Shown here piece by piece: positions 45,350-53,502 of a DNA stretch of 64,000 nt. Below the pieces are notes generated by a model that saw only the letters and a list, made by a program, of their open reading frames with translations, ran no database searches and was not told where the DNA came from. How positions within the stretch are numbered: the first letter of the stretch is position 1; each line of letters opens with the position of its first letter. The DNA comes from Clostridia bacterium (GTDB lineage Bacteria > Bacillota > Clostridia > Peptostreptococcales > Anaerovoracaceae), in NCBI GenBank assembly GCA_910575405.1, contig CAJTER010000001.1, positions 1 through 64,000 of the forward strand. Direction: 5' to 3'. A program made the position numbers and the translations under genes.

Positions 45350-46141
45350 CTAATAAGCCCAGATACTCGTTCCATATTTATAGCTGTGAAATACACCGTA
45401 CGTCCCGCCATTGTAGCGGAACTCGGATATAATTCTGCCGTACTTTGTATACTTGACAGCTGTCCCTGATTTGTAGGTCAGCTTTGCTGTTTTTCCCGGT
45501 TTAACAGTCACCTTCTTGCCTTTTATCAGCGTCAGCCCCAATTTTTTGAGCTGGGAATCCGTCATGTCCTTCCATTCTTCGTTTCCTAGCTTTTTCCACT
45601 TTTTAAAAGCTGTATTGTTATTGACATAGAGACCTTCCGGCAGGAATACCATGCTGTGGCGGCTCTTGTTGGTTAATTTAATGGACACCTTTTTTGTTTT
45701 TTCGGACTTATTGCTGATGCTGTACTCCCAGTTGGGGTGTTCCGTAGGCGCAGCTCCCTGGATCGCGCTGTATGCTCCGTATAATTTGCGGTTTCCACTG
45801 TAGCGGTATGCCCGTACTTTATAAAAGTAAAATTTGCTTTCTTTTAGCTTTTTGTCGGTCCATGAAACCGTCTTTGGACTCTTGATGGTCTTGACCCGCT
45901 TGTATGTTCCGTCTATTTTGGTGGATCGGAAGACCTCATAACCCTTGGCATTTTTTACAGTATTCCATGTGTTTTTTATGGTAGATGCGCTTGCCGCGTG
46001 GTTTATCAGCTTTGGCGCTGCCAGATCCGAACTTATGGTTTCTGCCGCGGATGCGGAATCTGCAAATATTGCTCCCGGAATCACACTCAGAGCCATAACA
46101 AGGGCAATCACAAGCGTAATATGGTAATGTTTTCTGTTCAT
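45350..46141 (-). CDS. secreted FN3/Ig-like protein next to sortase
   Basis: A 263-residue exported protein. Signal peptide at residues 1-33 (hydrophobic core TLVIALVMALSVIPGAIF, cleavage near SASAAE). Residues 45-130 resemble a fibronectin III-like fold with the YEVFRSTKIDGTYKRVKT pattern seen in clostridial surface proteins. The second half is lysine- and tyrosine-rich, ending YGVFHSYKYGTSIWAY. No LPxTG or NPxTG-type motif with a hydrophobic tail is present, so it is either free, or held non-covalently. Likely co-transcribed with srtB. Confidence 0.75.
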   Translation of the reverse strand: MNRKHYHITLVIALVMALSVIPGAIFADSASAAETISSDLAAPKLINHAASASTIKNTWNTVKNAKGYEVFRSTKIDGTYKRVKTIKSPKTVSWTDKKLKESKFYFYKVRAYRYSGNRKLYGAYSAIQGAAPTEHPNWEYSISNKSEKTKKVSIKLTNKSRHSMVFLPEGLYVNNNTAFKKWKKLGNEEWKDMTDSQLKKLGLTLIKGKKVTVKPGKTAKLTYKSGTAVKYTKYGRIISEFRYNGGTYGVFHSYKYGTSIWAY

Positions 46142-46188
46142 CGTTTCGCTCCTTTTCTTCCCCTTTTTTAACCCCTGGTTTTACTTGT

Positions 46189-46626
46189 TTATTCTCCCAG
46201 CTTAAGAAGTTCCTGCATTTTGTAGGTTCTTACATCGTGCTTTTGCAATGTATCTGCTGCTGCCTGTGGATCTGCCACCTTCATGACAATGGCTGCCGTT
46301 CCTTCTTTGGAATGAATGGTTGAATAAATATATTCTACGCCGATCTGCTCTTTGGCCAGAATTTCCAGCACATGAGAAAATCCGCCGGGCTTGTCAGAAA
46401 GCTCAACAGCGATGACTTCGGTGATGCTGGCCGTAAAACCCTTTGCTTTTAAAACCTTTGTCGCTTCCTCCGGATCGTCTACAATACATCTGAGAATGCC
46501 AAAGTCAACTGTTTCGGCAATAGTAGCGGCTTTAATATCAATGCCGTCGTCTGCCAGAACTCTCGTCAGCTCTCCCAGTCTTCCGGTGGTATTTTCCACA
46601 AATACGGACATCTGTTTGATTAACAT
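46189..46626 (-). CDS. tandem ACT-domain protein
   Basis: A 145-residue protein made of two ACT domains (about residues 3-70 and 72-140), amino-acid-binding regulatory modules. The second shows DKPGGFSHVLEILAKEQIGVEYIY. Such small double-ACT proteins are often next to phenylacetate-CoA ligase and indolepyruvate oxidoreductase genes, as here, and may sense aromatic or branched-chain amino acids. ATG follows AGGAGG by eight bases. Last gene of the iorA-iorB-paaK run. Confidence 0.88.
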   Translation of the reverse strand: MLIKQMSVFVENTTGRLGELTRVLADDGIDIKAATIAETVDFGILRCIVDDPEEATKVLKAKGFTASITEVIAVELSDKPGGFSHVLEILAKEQIGVEYIYSTIHSKEGTAAIVMKVADPQAAADTLQKHDVRTYKMQELLKLGE

Positions 46627-46643
46627 TTTCGTTTCCTCCTATC

Positions 46644-46671
46644 TGAAATCGCGCTTTTGAAATTGCGCTTT
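46644..46671. repeat. 14-bp near-perfect tandem repeat
   Basis: TGAAATCGCGCTTT followed directly by TGAAATTGCGCTTT (13 of 14 identical), between paaK and the ACT gene. Probably a slippage product; no role is evident. Confidence 0.6.
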
Positions 46672-46725
46672 TGGTGATTTTTAAGGTTTTTTCTGCCTTT
46701 AAGCGTTTTCCCCGCTCTGTGTCTC

Positions 46726-48027
46726 CTACAGCTTTCTGCTGTCTTCTACCCGAACTGCTTTTCCTTCGCTACGCGGCAGGGTTCCTGCGTTGAGGAAGCG
46801 GATCTTGCAGCCGATGCCCAGGATACTTCTCAGCTCGTGGTCTACGCGGCTTCTCAGGTTTTCTACGAATTTGATGTCGTCGATGGCAAGACCGTCTGCC
46901 AGCTCGACTGCCAGTTCGAAGGTATCCTTATTGTCTTCTCTTCCTACATATAGTTTGTAGTTCATGGTCAGGGTATCTTCAAATCTGGAAATTACCGTCT
47001 CTACCTGGGATGGGAATACGTTGACGCCTCGGATGATCAGCATGTCGTCGGTCCGTCCGAATACGCGGCTCATTCTTGCCAGGGTTCTGCCGCAGGCACA
47101 TTTTTCATGGGTCAGGTAGCAGATATCCCTCGTTCTGTAGCGAACCAGAGGCATGCCCTCTTTTCCAATGGTTGTAATAACCAGCTCGCCTTTTTCTCCG
47201 TCAGGAAGCGGTTCTAAGGTGTCCGGATCAATGATCTCCGGCAGGAAGTAGTCCTCCATGATATGCATTCCCGCATTTTCGCTGCAGCTGGTGGAAACTC
47301 CAGGTCCCATGATTTCGGAAAGCCCGTAAATATCGTGGGCGTGGATGCCGAGACGCTTTTCTATTTCGTTTCTCATGCCTTCGGTCCACGGCTCTGCGCC
47401 AAAAACGCCGCCCTGCAGAGTGATTTCATCTGGTTTTAAGCCTGCCTTTTCCGCAGCCTCTGCGATGGTAAGGGCATAAGACGGCGTGCAGCACAGGTGG
47501 GTGCTCTTTAAATCCTGCATGAACATCAGCTGCTTTTGAGTGTTTCCGCTGCTCATGGGGATAACAGTCGCACCCATTGTTTCTGCTCCAATGTGGGCTC
47601 CCAGACCGCCGGTAAAGAGACCGTAGCCGTAAGCTACCTGAACGACGGAATCTTTGGTTGCTCCCGCCATGGCAAGACATCTGGCAACGCATTCTCCCCA
47701 CATATCCAGGTCTGACCTGGTGTATCCGGCAATTTTCGGTTTTCCCGTTGTTCCGGAGGAAGCATGGATTCGTACGATATCTCCCATATCCTTTGCAAAT
47801 AGCCCTGTGGGATAGTTATTTGCCAGATCCTCTTTTGTAATAAACGGAAGTTTTGTAATATCCTTCAGCGTCTTTATGTCCTCCGGCTTTACGCCTTTCT
47901 CATCCATTTTTTCCCTATAAGGCCCTACATTTTCGTACACGTGGGCCACCGTCTTTTTCAGTCTTTCCAGCTGAATGCTCTCAATGGTCTCCCGATCTGC
48001 GCATTCGATTGCTTCGTTCCAAATCAT
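46726..48027 (-). CDS. paaK: phenylacetate--CoA ligase
   Basis: A 433-residue adenylate-forming enzyme that joins arylacetates to CoA with ATP (or, in fermentation, may run toward ATP/ADP-independent release of arylacetate). The AMP-binding loop HASSGTTGKPKI is near residue 90, and YGLSEIMGPG, YRTRDI and RTDDMLIIRGVNVFPSQVE follow in the expected order. ATG 48027 has AAGGAG at eight bases; a GTG three codons earlier is too close to that site. It follows iorB by under 50 bases and shares the aryl-acetyl-CoA metabolite with it. Confidence 0.93.
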   Translation of the reverse strand: MIWNEAIECADRETIESIQLERLKKTVAHVYENVGPYREKMDEKGVKPEDIKTLKDITKLPFITKEDLANNYPTGLFAKDMGDIVRIHASSGTTGKPKIAGYTRSDLDMWGECVARCLAMAGATKDSVVQVAYGYGLFTGGLGAHIGAETMGATVIPMSSGNTQKQLMFMQDLKSTHLCCTPSYALTIAEAAEKAGLKPDEITLQGGVFGAEPWTEGMRNEIEKRLGIHAHDIYGLSEIMGPGVSTSCSENAGMHIMEDYFLPEIIDPDTLEPLPDGEKGELVITTIGKEGMPLVRYRTRDICYLTHEKCACGRTLARMSRVFGRTDDMLIIRGVNVFPSQVETVISRFEDTLTMNYKLYVGREDNKDTFELAVELADGLAIDDIKFVENLRSRVDHELRSILGIGCKIRFLNAGTLPRSEGKAVRVEDSRKL

Positions 48028-48074
48028 TGCTCTCACTCCTTTTTTATTGTTTTATTCTAAAACTATACAGTACA

Positions 48075-48650
48075 CTATGCCTGATAGCCTTTTTCAAAAG
48101 CCTGTTTGTTCAGCTCTATGAACTTTGGTTTTACGGTGCTTTCAATCTGGCGAATCCAGGTTTCCTTTGAGAAAGGAAGCTCCTTTGCCATGGCGCCTAA
48201 AAGCACGGTGTTGACTGCTTTCGCACTACCGCATTCTGCCGCAATATCAAGGGCAGGAAGGCTGGTGACTTTGTTCGCATTCTCCTGCAGAAAGCCCAGG
48301 ACATCTTCCGGGTAATCCGCTGTTCCCAGAATAACCGGCATAGGCCGAATCTGCTGGGTATTGACAAAGATAACGCCGTCCCTTTTCAGGTAGGGGATCC
48401 ATCTATAGGCTTCCAGCTCTTCAAAGGCCAGAATCACATCCGCTCCCCCTTCCTCAATGAGAGGAGAACGAACTTCGTTTTCGCTGATTCTTACATGGGT
48501 AACGACGCTTCCACCCCGCTGGGCCATGCCGTGAACCTCTGCAAGCTTTACATCATATCCCTCTTCCAAGGCGATTTTTCCCAAGATAACGCTTGCCAGG
48601 AGGGTTCCCTGTCCTCCGACCCCTACGATCAGTATATTCATGTCTTTCAT
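48075..48650 (-). CDS. iorB: indolepyruvate:ferredoxin oxidoreductase, beta subunit
   Basis: A 191-residue gamma-type domain subunit of the 2-oxoacid:ferredoxin oxidoreductase family (opening NILIVGVGGQGTLLAS; HGMAQRGGSVVTHVR). With IorA it oxidatively decarboxylates indole-, phenyl- and hydroxyphenylpyruvate to aryl-acetyl-CoA while reducing ferredoxin. ATG sits one base after the iorA stop, with GGAGG nine bases upstream inside iorA. Confidence 0.94.
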   Translation of the reverse strand: MKDMNILIVGVGGQGTLLASVILGKIALEEGYDVKLAEVHGMAQRGGSVVTHVRISENEVRSPLIEEGGADVILAFEELEAYRWIPYLKRDGVIFVNTQQIRPMPVILGTADYPEDVLGFLQENANKVTSLPALDIAAECGSAKAVNTVLLGAMAKELPFSKETWIRQIESTVKPKFIELNKQAFEKGYQA

Positions 48651-48651
48651 C

Positions 48652-50379
48652 CTACTTTACCTCCTCTTTGATGGCATCGAACGGGCATACGTCTTTGCAC
48701 AGTCCGCAGCCTACGCAGCTTTCCGCAATAATGACCGGTCTGCCTTCCGCGATTTCGATGGCCGGGCATCCGATATCCATGCATTTCCTGCAGTTTTTGC
48801 ATGCGTCTGTAACCAGATGAGGAATGTTCGGTTGTTTTACGATCAGAGCGCAGGGGCGCTTTGTAATGATGACGGACAGCTCTTCCCTTGCAGTCTCCTC
48901 TTTGACCGCCTTTTCTACAGCTGGAAGATCGAATGGATCGACTTCTACGATATGCTCTACACCGCAGGCTCTGGCAATTCCCGCAATGTCAATGGCTGGA
49001 GCCGGCTCGCCTTTTGCGTTTTTTCCAGTGGATGGATTATCCTGGTGTCCGGTCATTCCGGTAATGCGGTTGTCGAGAATGATGACCGTCCCTGCCGACT
49101 GGTTGTACTTCATATTTACAAGGCCGGTAATTCCGGAATGAAAGAAGGTGGAGTCTCCCAAAACTGCGACCGTGTCCTTTGCCGCATCCTTTCCTCTTGC
49201 CTTTTCAAAGCCATGAGCCATTGTGATGGATGCTCCCATGCACAGGCAGGCGTCCATTGCCGAGGTCGGCGGAAGGGAAGCCAGTGTATAGCATCCGATA
49301 TCGCCCAGCACGGTCTTTTTCAGCTTTGCCAGTATGTAAAACAGTCCTCTGTGGGGGCAGCCTGCGCACATGAGCGGCGGTCTTCCCGCAGCCTCCTGAG
49401 CCGGAGCATGTTCCGGTTCCTTGCCTGTAAAGGCTTTGCGGATCATATTAGCGGAATATTCCCCTTGAATGGTAAACATGTCTTTTCCTTTTGCAGGAAG
49501 TCCCATGGCCCGGATCTGTTCTTCAAAGAAAGGATTGCCTTCCTCAATCACGTACACTTCCTCCACTTGGGCGGCAAACTCCTCAATAAGGGCCTTTGGA
49601 AGGGGATTAATGATTCCCATTTTCAAAACGCTGGCCTCAGGAAGGGCTTCCTTTACATATTGGTAGCAGATTCCACTGGTAATGATGCCGATCTTTTTAT
49701 CGTTTATTTCCATTTTGTTGATGGCATACTCCTTGGAATCTTCCTGAATCTGATTCAGCCGTTTTTCCTGAGCTATGTGAAGCTTTTTTGCCATTGCAGG
49801 CATTGCCACGTATTTCGGGATGTTCTTTTTATATGGCTTTACCTCGTGCTCCTGACGCTCCTCCACAGTCACAATCCCTCTGGAATGAGAAACCCTAGTG
49901 TTGGAACGAATTAGAACCGGTGTATCGTATTGTTCGCTCATTTCATAGGCGAATTTCATAAAGTCCTTGCATTCCTGGGCATTAGCAGGCTCTAAAACCG
50001 GCACTCCTGCACCCCTTCCATGGTAACGGGAATCCTGCTCATTCTGGCTGGAGTGGCATCCGTTGTCATCTGCCACTAAAAGAACCAGACCGCCGGTGAC
50101 ACCTGTATATGCTGCTGTAAAAAACGGATCCGCAGCCACGTTCAGGCCCACGTGCTTCATGCAGGATAAGGCTCTTGCGCCGCCTATGGACGCGCCTACC
50201 GCTACCTCAGTCGCAACCTTCTCATTTGGCGCCCACTCAACGTACATTTCTTCATACCCGGCGGCAGTCTCCGTTATTTCTGTGCTGGGCGTCCCCGGAT
50301 AGGAGGATACCACCCTAACTCCCGCTTCAAAGGCTCCTCTTGCGAAGGCCTCATTGCCTAACATTATTTTCTTTTCCAT
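48652..50379 (-). CDS. iorA: indolepyruvate:ferredoxin oxidoreductase, alpha subunit
   Basis: A 575-residue thiamine-diphosphate enzyme subunit. The N-terminal pyrimidine-binding domain (GNEAFARGAFEAGVRVVSSYPGTPSTE is its opening region) is followed by the TPP-binding part (MCAGCPHRGLF near 340; GDSTFFHSGI near 410) and a C-terminal ferredoxin domain with two 4Fe-4S motifs (CKNCRKCMDIGC and CVGCGLCKDVC). It starts aromatic amino-acid fermentation via transaminated arylpyruvates. A good promoter lies at 50442-50470. The operon continues with iorB, paaK and the ACT gene. Confidence 0.95.
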   Translation of the reverse strand: MEKKIMLGNEAFARGAFEAGVRVVSSYPGTPSTEITETAAGYEEMYVEWAPNEKVATEVAVGASIGGARALSCMKHVGLNVAADPFFTAAYTGVTGGLVLLVADDNGCHSSQNEQDSRYHGRGAGVPVLEPANAQECKDFMKFAYEMSEQYDTPVLIRSNTRVSHSRGIVTVEERQEHEVKPYKKNIPKYVAMPAMAKKLHIAQEKRLNQIQEDSKEYAINKMEINDKKIGIITSGICYQYVKEALPEASVLKMGIINPLPKALIEEFAAQVEEVYVIEEGNPFFEEQIRAMGLPAKGKDMFTIQGEYSANMIRKAFTGKEPEHAPAQEAAGRPPLMCAGCPHRGLFYILAKLKKTVLGDIGCYTLASLPPTSAMDACLCMGASITMAHGFEKARGKDAAKDTVAVLGDSTFFHSGITGLVNMKYNQSAGTVIILDNRITGMTGHQDNPSTGKNAKGEPAPAIDIAGIARACGVEHIVEVDPFDLPAVEKAVKEETAREELSVIITKRPCALIVKQPNIPHLVTDACKNCRKCMDIGCPAIEIAEGRPVIIAESCVGCGLCKDVCPFDAIKEEVK

Positions 50380-50441
50380 TTATTTAACCTCTTTATTCTA
50401 TCAGCGCCGGGTGCTCCATATGCCAGCGCACTAATAGAAAT

Positions 50442-50470
50442 ATTGTATCTCATTTTACGACAAAAATCAA
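50442..50470 (-). promoter_or_regulatory. promoter of iorA-iorB-paaK-ACT operon
   Basis: TTGATT (50470-50465) and TACAAT (50447-50442), spacer 17, on the minus strand. Confidence 0.75.
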
Positions 50471-50522
50471 ATTTTATAGCGGTACTTTGCAGATTTCATG
50501 GGCAGAAGGCTGGAACAGAAAA

Positions 50523-50570
50523 GAGGACTGCGGCGCGATTTCCATTTTGGGTTTTCGCGCGGCAGTCCTC
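50523..50570 (-). terminator. terminator downstream of the sensor kinase gene
   Basis: GAGGACTGC / GCAGTCCTC arms (50523-50531, 50562-50570) with an inner CGCGA/TCGCG stem; minus-strand tail TTTTCTG. Confidence 0.8.
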
Positions 50571-50579
50571 CTGAGTTTT

Positions 50580-52601
50580 TTATTCTATTTTGCTGCTTCC
50601 CCGCTTCAGGCGTTCCAGATTCCCCTGACTTACAGCATGTGCGCCGCTCCTATGGGCTTGGCTGTCCCCCGGCTGCGCATCGCGTTCTGCTGCTTGTTCC
50701 GCTGTCTTTGCTGTAAAGTCCAGGTCAAAGTCCGACGGGAAAAGGGCTATATCGCTTTGGAGTGTCTCACGGAATTGCTTTGCTTCCTGGCAAAAGCGTT
50801 CTTCATTGAAAGGTTGTTTTTTGTCCTTTGTATCAAAGGGGCTGCCTTCCGCATTTGCCTCTGCAGCTGCCATTTTTTCGTTCATATCCGTACCCATTCC
50901 CGTTTCCATGTTCAGCCCTGTGAGGTCCATATCCATATCGCCCATATCCGCCGCAGCTGACTCATCTTCTGCGGCTGCGTTCAGCATAATTTTCGCTTTA
51001 AACAGATCTCCGTCAATGGAAAGCTCCAGCCAGCCATCCATGAGCTTCATCAGGTCTTTTGCTATTGCAAGGCCCAATCCGCTTCCTTCTGTAGTTCTGG
51101 ATTCATCACCCCGTTTAAACCGTTCCATCAGCTCGGAAGGATCCATGTTCAGGGATTGTCTGGAAATATTTTTAACTTCCATGAATACTAAATTGCCACT
51201 TTCAGCCGCCTGCCGGGTAATGTTGATATAGACCCGGGTATATTCCTGAGAATATTTGAGCACGTTGCCAAGCAGATTGGAAATCACCCGCCATAAAAGC
51301 TGTCCGTCTGCTCGAACAAAATAGCGCTCCTGCTGTGCATTTACAACAAACTCCAAATGAGACGTTTCCACAAGGTCGCCTAGTTCGCCCAGCCCCTGAT
51401 TCAAAAGAGACAGCAGATCAACTCTGCTCATGTGCACCGGCGTTGCCCCGCTGGAAGCTTTTGCAGCTTCAAAGAGATCCTCGGTGAGCTGTCTGAGGCG
51501 CTCGGTTTTCTGCTGGAGGATATCCAGATATTCAGGTGCATTTTTGCTGTCAAGCCCTTCTGTTTTCAACAGATCAATGTATGTGACCATGGAGGTAAGG
51601 GGCGTTTTCAAATCATGAGAAACATTAGAAATCAGATCCGTCTTCATTCTCTGGTTTTTCAGCTCGTTTTGAACCGCAGTGCTGGTAGCCTCTGTAATTT
51701 TGTTGATGCCAATGGCAAGCTGATCCAACTCATCCTCGCCTTGCACCGGAATTTTGTATTTCAAATTGCCATTGTTGACTTCATCCAGCCCTTTTCGGAT
51801 CTCCTCATATCGATGCACCCACTTTGGAGCAAAGATGAGAATCATAATGAGAACCACCGGGGCCAGAAAGATAGTTGCCGACAGCAGGCAGATGAGAACC
51901 AGTATCAGCATAATTCGCCGCATCGGGCTGCCGCTCTTATATACCTCGCCATATGCTGTAAAAAAAATGAGGCCAAAGATGGAGCGATCCAGAAATACAC
52001 CTGCCTTCACCTTTTTTACACAGGAAAGGCCAATCCCCAAACCCAGAGAGGCTGATACCAGACCTATAATAATGGCCATTGCCGCGTTTAGCACAATGTC
52101 AAAGGTCGAGTAATATCTTCCCAGCTCATAAACGGACTCCAGAACACCCTGTACCAGCTGTACAAAAAAGGCGCCTCCTACAAAGAATATGAGACAGACT
52201 CCTACTAGCTGCACTTCTGAAAAGATATAATCAAATCGGGTAATAACGATATTCCCCTGTCCGTCTCGCTCCCGCTCCCGCTCTCCTACGGATAATACCA
52301 GGTAAATCAGTGCAAGCAGCGCTATTACTCCTGAAGCAACAGCAACAATGAGCCATACCTTCATGTGTCTTTCAAATACATGCCATATAGCTGGAACAGC
52401 CCCTGCATTGTGCCGAAGGAATTCATCAAAGCTGCTGTAACCCCCGTTGTCAATTAAGTCATCGGGCTGCGCGTACCAGGAAAATCCGTTGAGCGATGCC
52501 GCCGCAACAATGCTTATAATGCAGGTTAGAAAGGCGCACACACATATGACAAAAAATACACTGTACAACGTCCTGCTAGAGTTTTTCAATCTTGTATCCA
52601 A
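50580..52601 (-). CDS. membrane sensor histidine kinase with long acidic C-terminal tail
   Basis: A 673-residue kinase. Several membrane helices occupy about residues 12-35, 80-105, 130-155, 165-195 and 230-265. A HAMP-like stretch follows, then the HisKA box NVSHDLKTPLTS and the ATPase boxes NLLGNVLKYS and GSGLGLAIAK. About 130 residues remain after the ATPase domain (from residue ~543): an acidic Met/Asp segment (MGDMDMDLTGLNMETGMG), then a charged, low-complexity end. This tail is not part of any kinase domain I know. The reading frame overlaps the regulator gene by 26 bases; the start TTG 52601 is uncertain, and TTG 52568 (after AGGA) is an alternative. Signal unknown. Confidence 0.88.
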   Translation of the reverse strand: MDTRLKNSSRTLYSVFFVICVCAFLTCIISIVAAASLNGFSWYAQPDDLIDNGGYSSFDEFLRHNAGAVPAIWHVFERHMKVWLIVAVASGVIALLALIYLVLSVGERERERDGQGNIVITRFDYIFSEVQLVGVCLIFFVGGAFFVQLVQGVLESVYELGRYYSTFDIVLNAAMAIIIGLVSASLGLGIGLSCVKKVKAGVFLDRSIFGLIFFTAYGEVYKSGSPMRRIMLILVLICLLSATIFLAPVVLIMILIFAPKWVHRYEEIRKGLDEVNNGNLKYKIPVQGEDELDQLAIGINKITEATSTAVQNELKNQRMKTDLISNVSHDLKTPLTSMVTYIDLLKTEGLDSKNAPEYLDILQQKTERLRQLTEDLFEAAKASSGATPVHMSRVDLLSLLNQGLGELGDLVETSHLEFVVNAQQERYFVRADGQLLWRVISNLLGNVLKYSQEYTRVYINITRQAAESGNLVFMEVKNISRQSLNMDPSELMERFKRGDESRTTEGSGLGLAIAKDLMKLMDGWLELSIDGDLFKAKIMLNAAAEDESAAADMGDMDMDLTGLNMETGMGTDMNEKMAAAEANAEGSPFDTKDKKQPFNEERFCQEAKQFRETLQSDIALFPSDFDLDFTAKTAEQAAERDAQPGDSQAHRSGAHAVSQGNLERLKRGSSKIE

Positions 52602-53262
52602 TTCCCCACACCACCTTTAAATATTTCGGATTTTTCGGGTTGATCTCAATTTTCTCCCGAATCCTCCGAATGTGTACCGCAACTGTATTTTCCGGATTGT
52701 AAGCTGGTTCGTGCCACACAGTTTCATAAATCTGATCCATGGAAAAAACTCTGCCCGCATGCTGAGTCAAAAGTTTCAGTATGCCGTATTCAATGGGCGT
52801 TACTGCAATAGGCTTTCCATCAACCTCCACGGTCTTCTGTTCATCATCAATTAAGAGGCCGCCGGTCTGAAAGATCCCAGTCTTTTTCTCGAGACTTCCT
52901 AGGCTGACATACCTTCTTAGCTGAGATTTTACTCTGGCAATGAGCTCCAGAGGGTTAAATGGCTTTGTAATATAGTCATCAGCCCCCACATTCAGCCCCG
53001 TGATCTTGTCGTAATCTTCGGATTTTGCAGAAAGCATGATAATGGGAATGTTCTTTGCTTCCCTTATCTTCATGGTTGCCCGCATGCCATCCATCTTTGG
53101 CATCATAATATCCATTAAAATCAGATGTATCTCATTTTTTTCCACGACTGTCAAAGCTTCTATTCCATCGTATGCCTTGAACACGTCATATCCTTCATTT
53201 CTCAAATAGATTTCAATTGCATTAACGATTTCTCTGTCATCATCACAAACTAAAATATTCAT
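52576..53262 (-). CDS. OmpR/PhoB family response regulator
   Basis: A 228-residue regulator. The receiver has the acidic pocket CDDD, phospho-acceptor Asp in LILMDIMMP near residue 52, and the conserved Lys in ITKPF near 102. The winged-helix output domain (TPIEYGILKLLTQHAGRVFS...VAVHIRRIREKIE...VWGIGYKIE) follows. ATG has AAAGGAG upstream. It precedes and overlaps the sensor kinase gene, its likely partner. Confidence 0.94.
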   Translation of the reverse strand: MNILVCDDDREIVNAIEIYLRNEGYDVFKAYDGIEALTVVEKNEIHLILMDIMMPKMDGMRATMKIREAKNIPIIMLSAKSEDYDKITGLNVGADDYITKPFNPLELIARVKSQLRRYVSLGSLEKKTGIFQTGGLLIDDEQKTVEVDGKPIAVTPIEYGILKLLTQHAGRVFSMDQIYETVWHEPAYNPENTVAVHIRRIREKIEINPKNPKYLKVVWGIGYKIEKL

Positions 53263-53394
53263 GGCTGCTCCTTTCAGCTTACATTCTTATTTTACCGTTC
53301 ATTTCTTAATAAACATCCGGCTCATTTCTTACAAAAACCTTAACTTCCAAAGGCCGTACCTATTTTCTTCCTGTATAGGGAAACTAGATCATAC

Positions 53395-53435
53395 AAAAAA
53401 CCGCTCCGCCTTACTGATGGCGGAAGCGGTTTTTT
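53395..53435. terminator. terminator downstream of the chemoreceptor gene
   Basis: AAAAAACCGCTCCGCC and GGCGGAAGCGGTTTTTT pair with one bulged base and an eight-base loop. The only gene reading into it is the minus-strand chemoreceptor. Confidence 0.92.
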
Positions 53436-53502
53436 ATTGCTCAATCGCACGGCAATTCCTGCCGTATATTTTTCTTTTCAATTGCAGTTATCTGCTGTTT
53501 TG

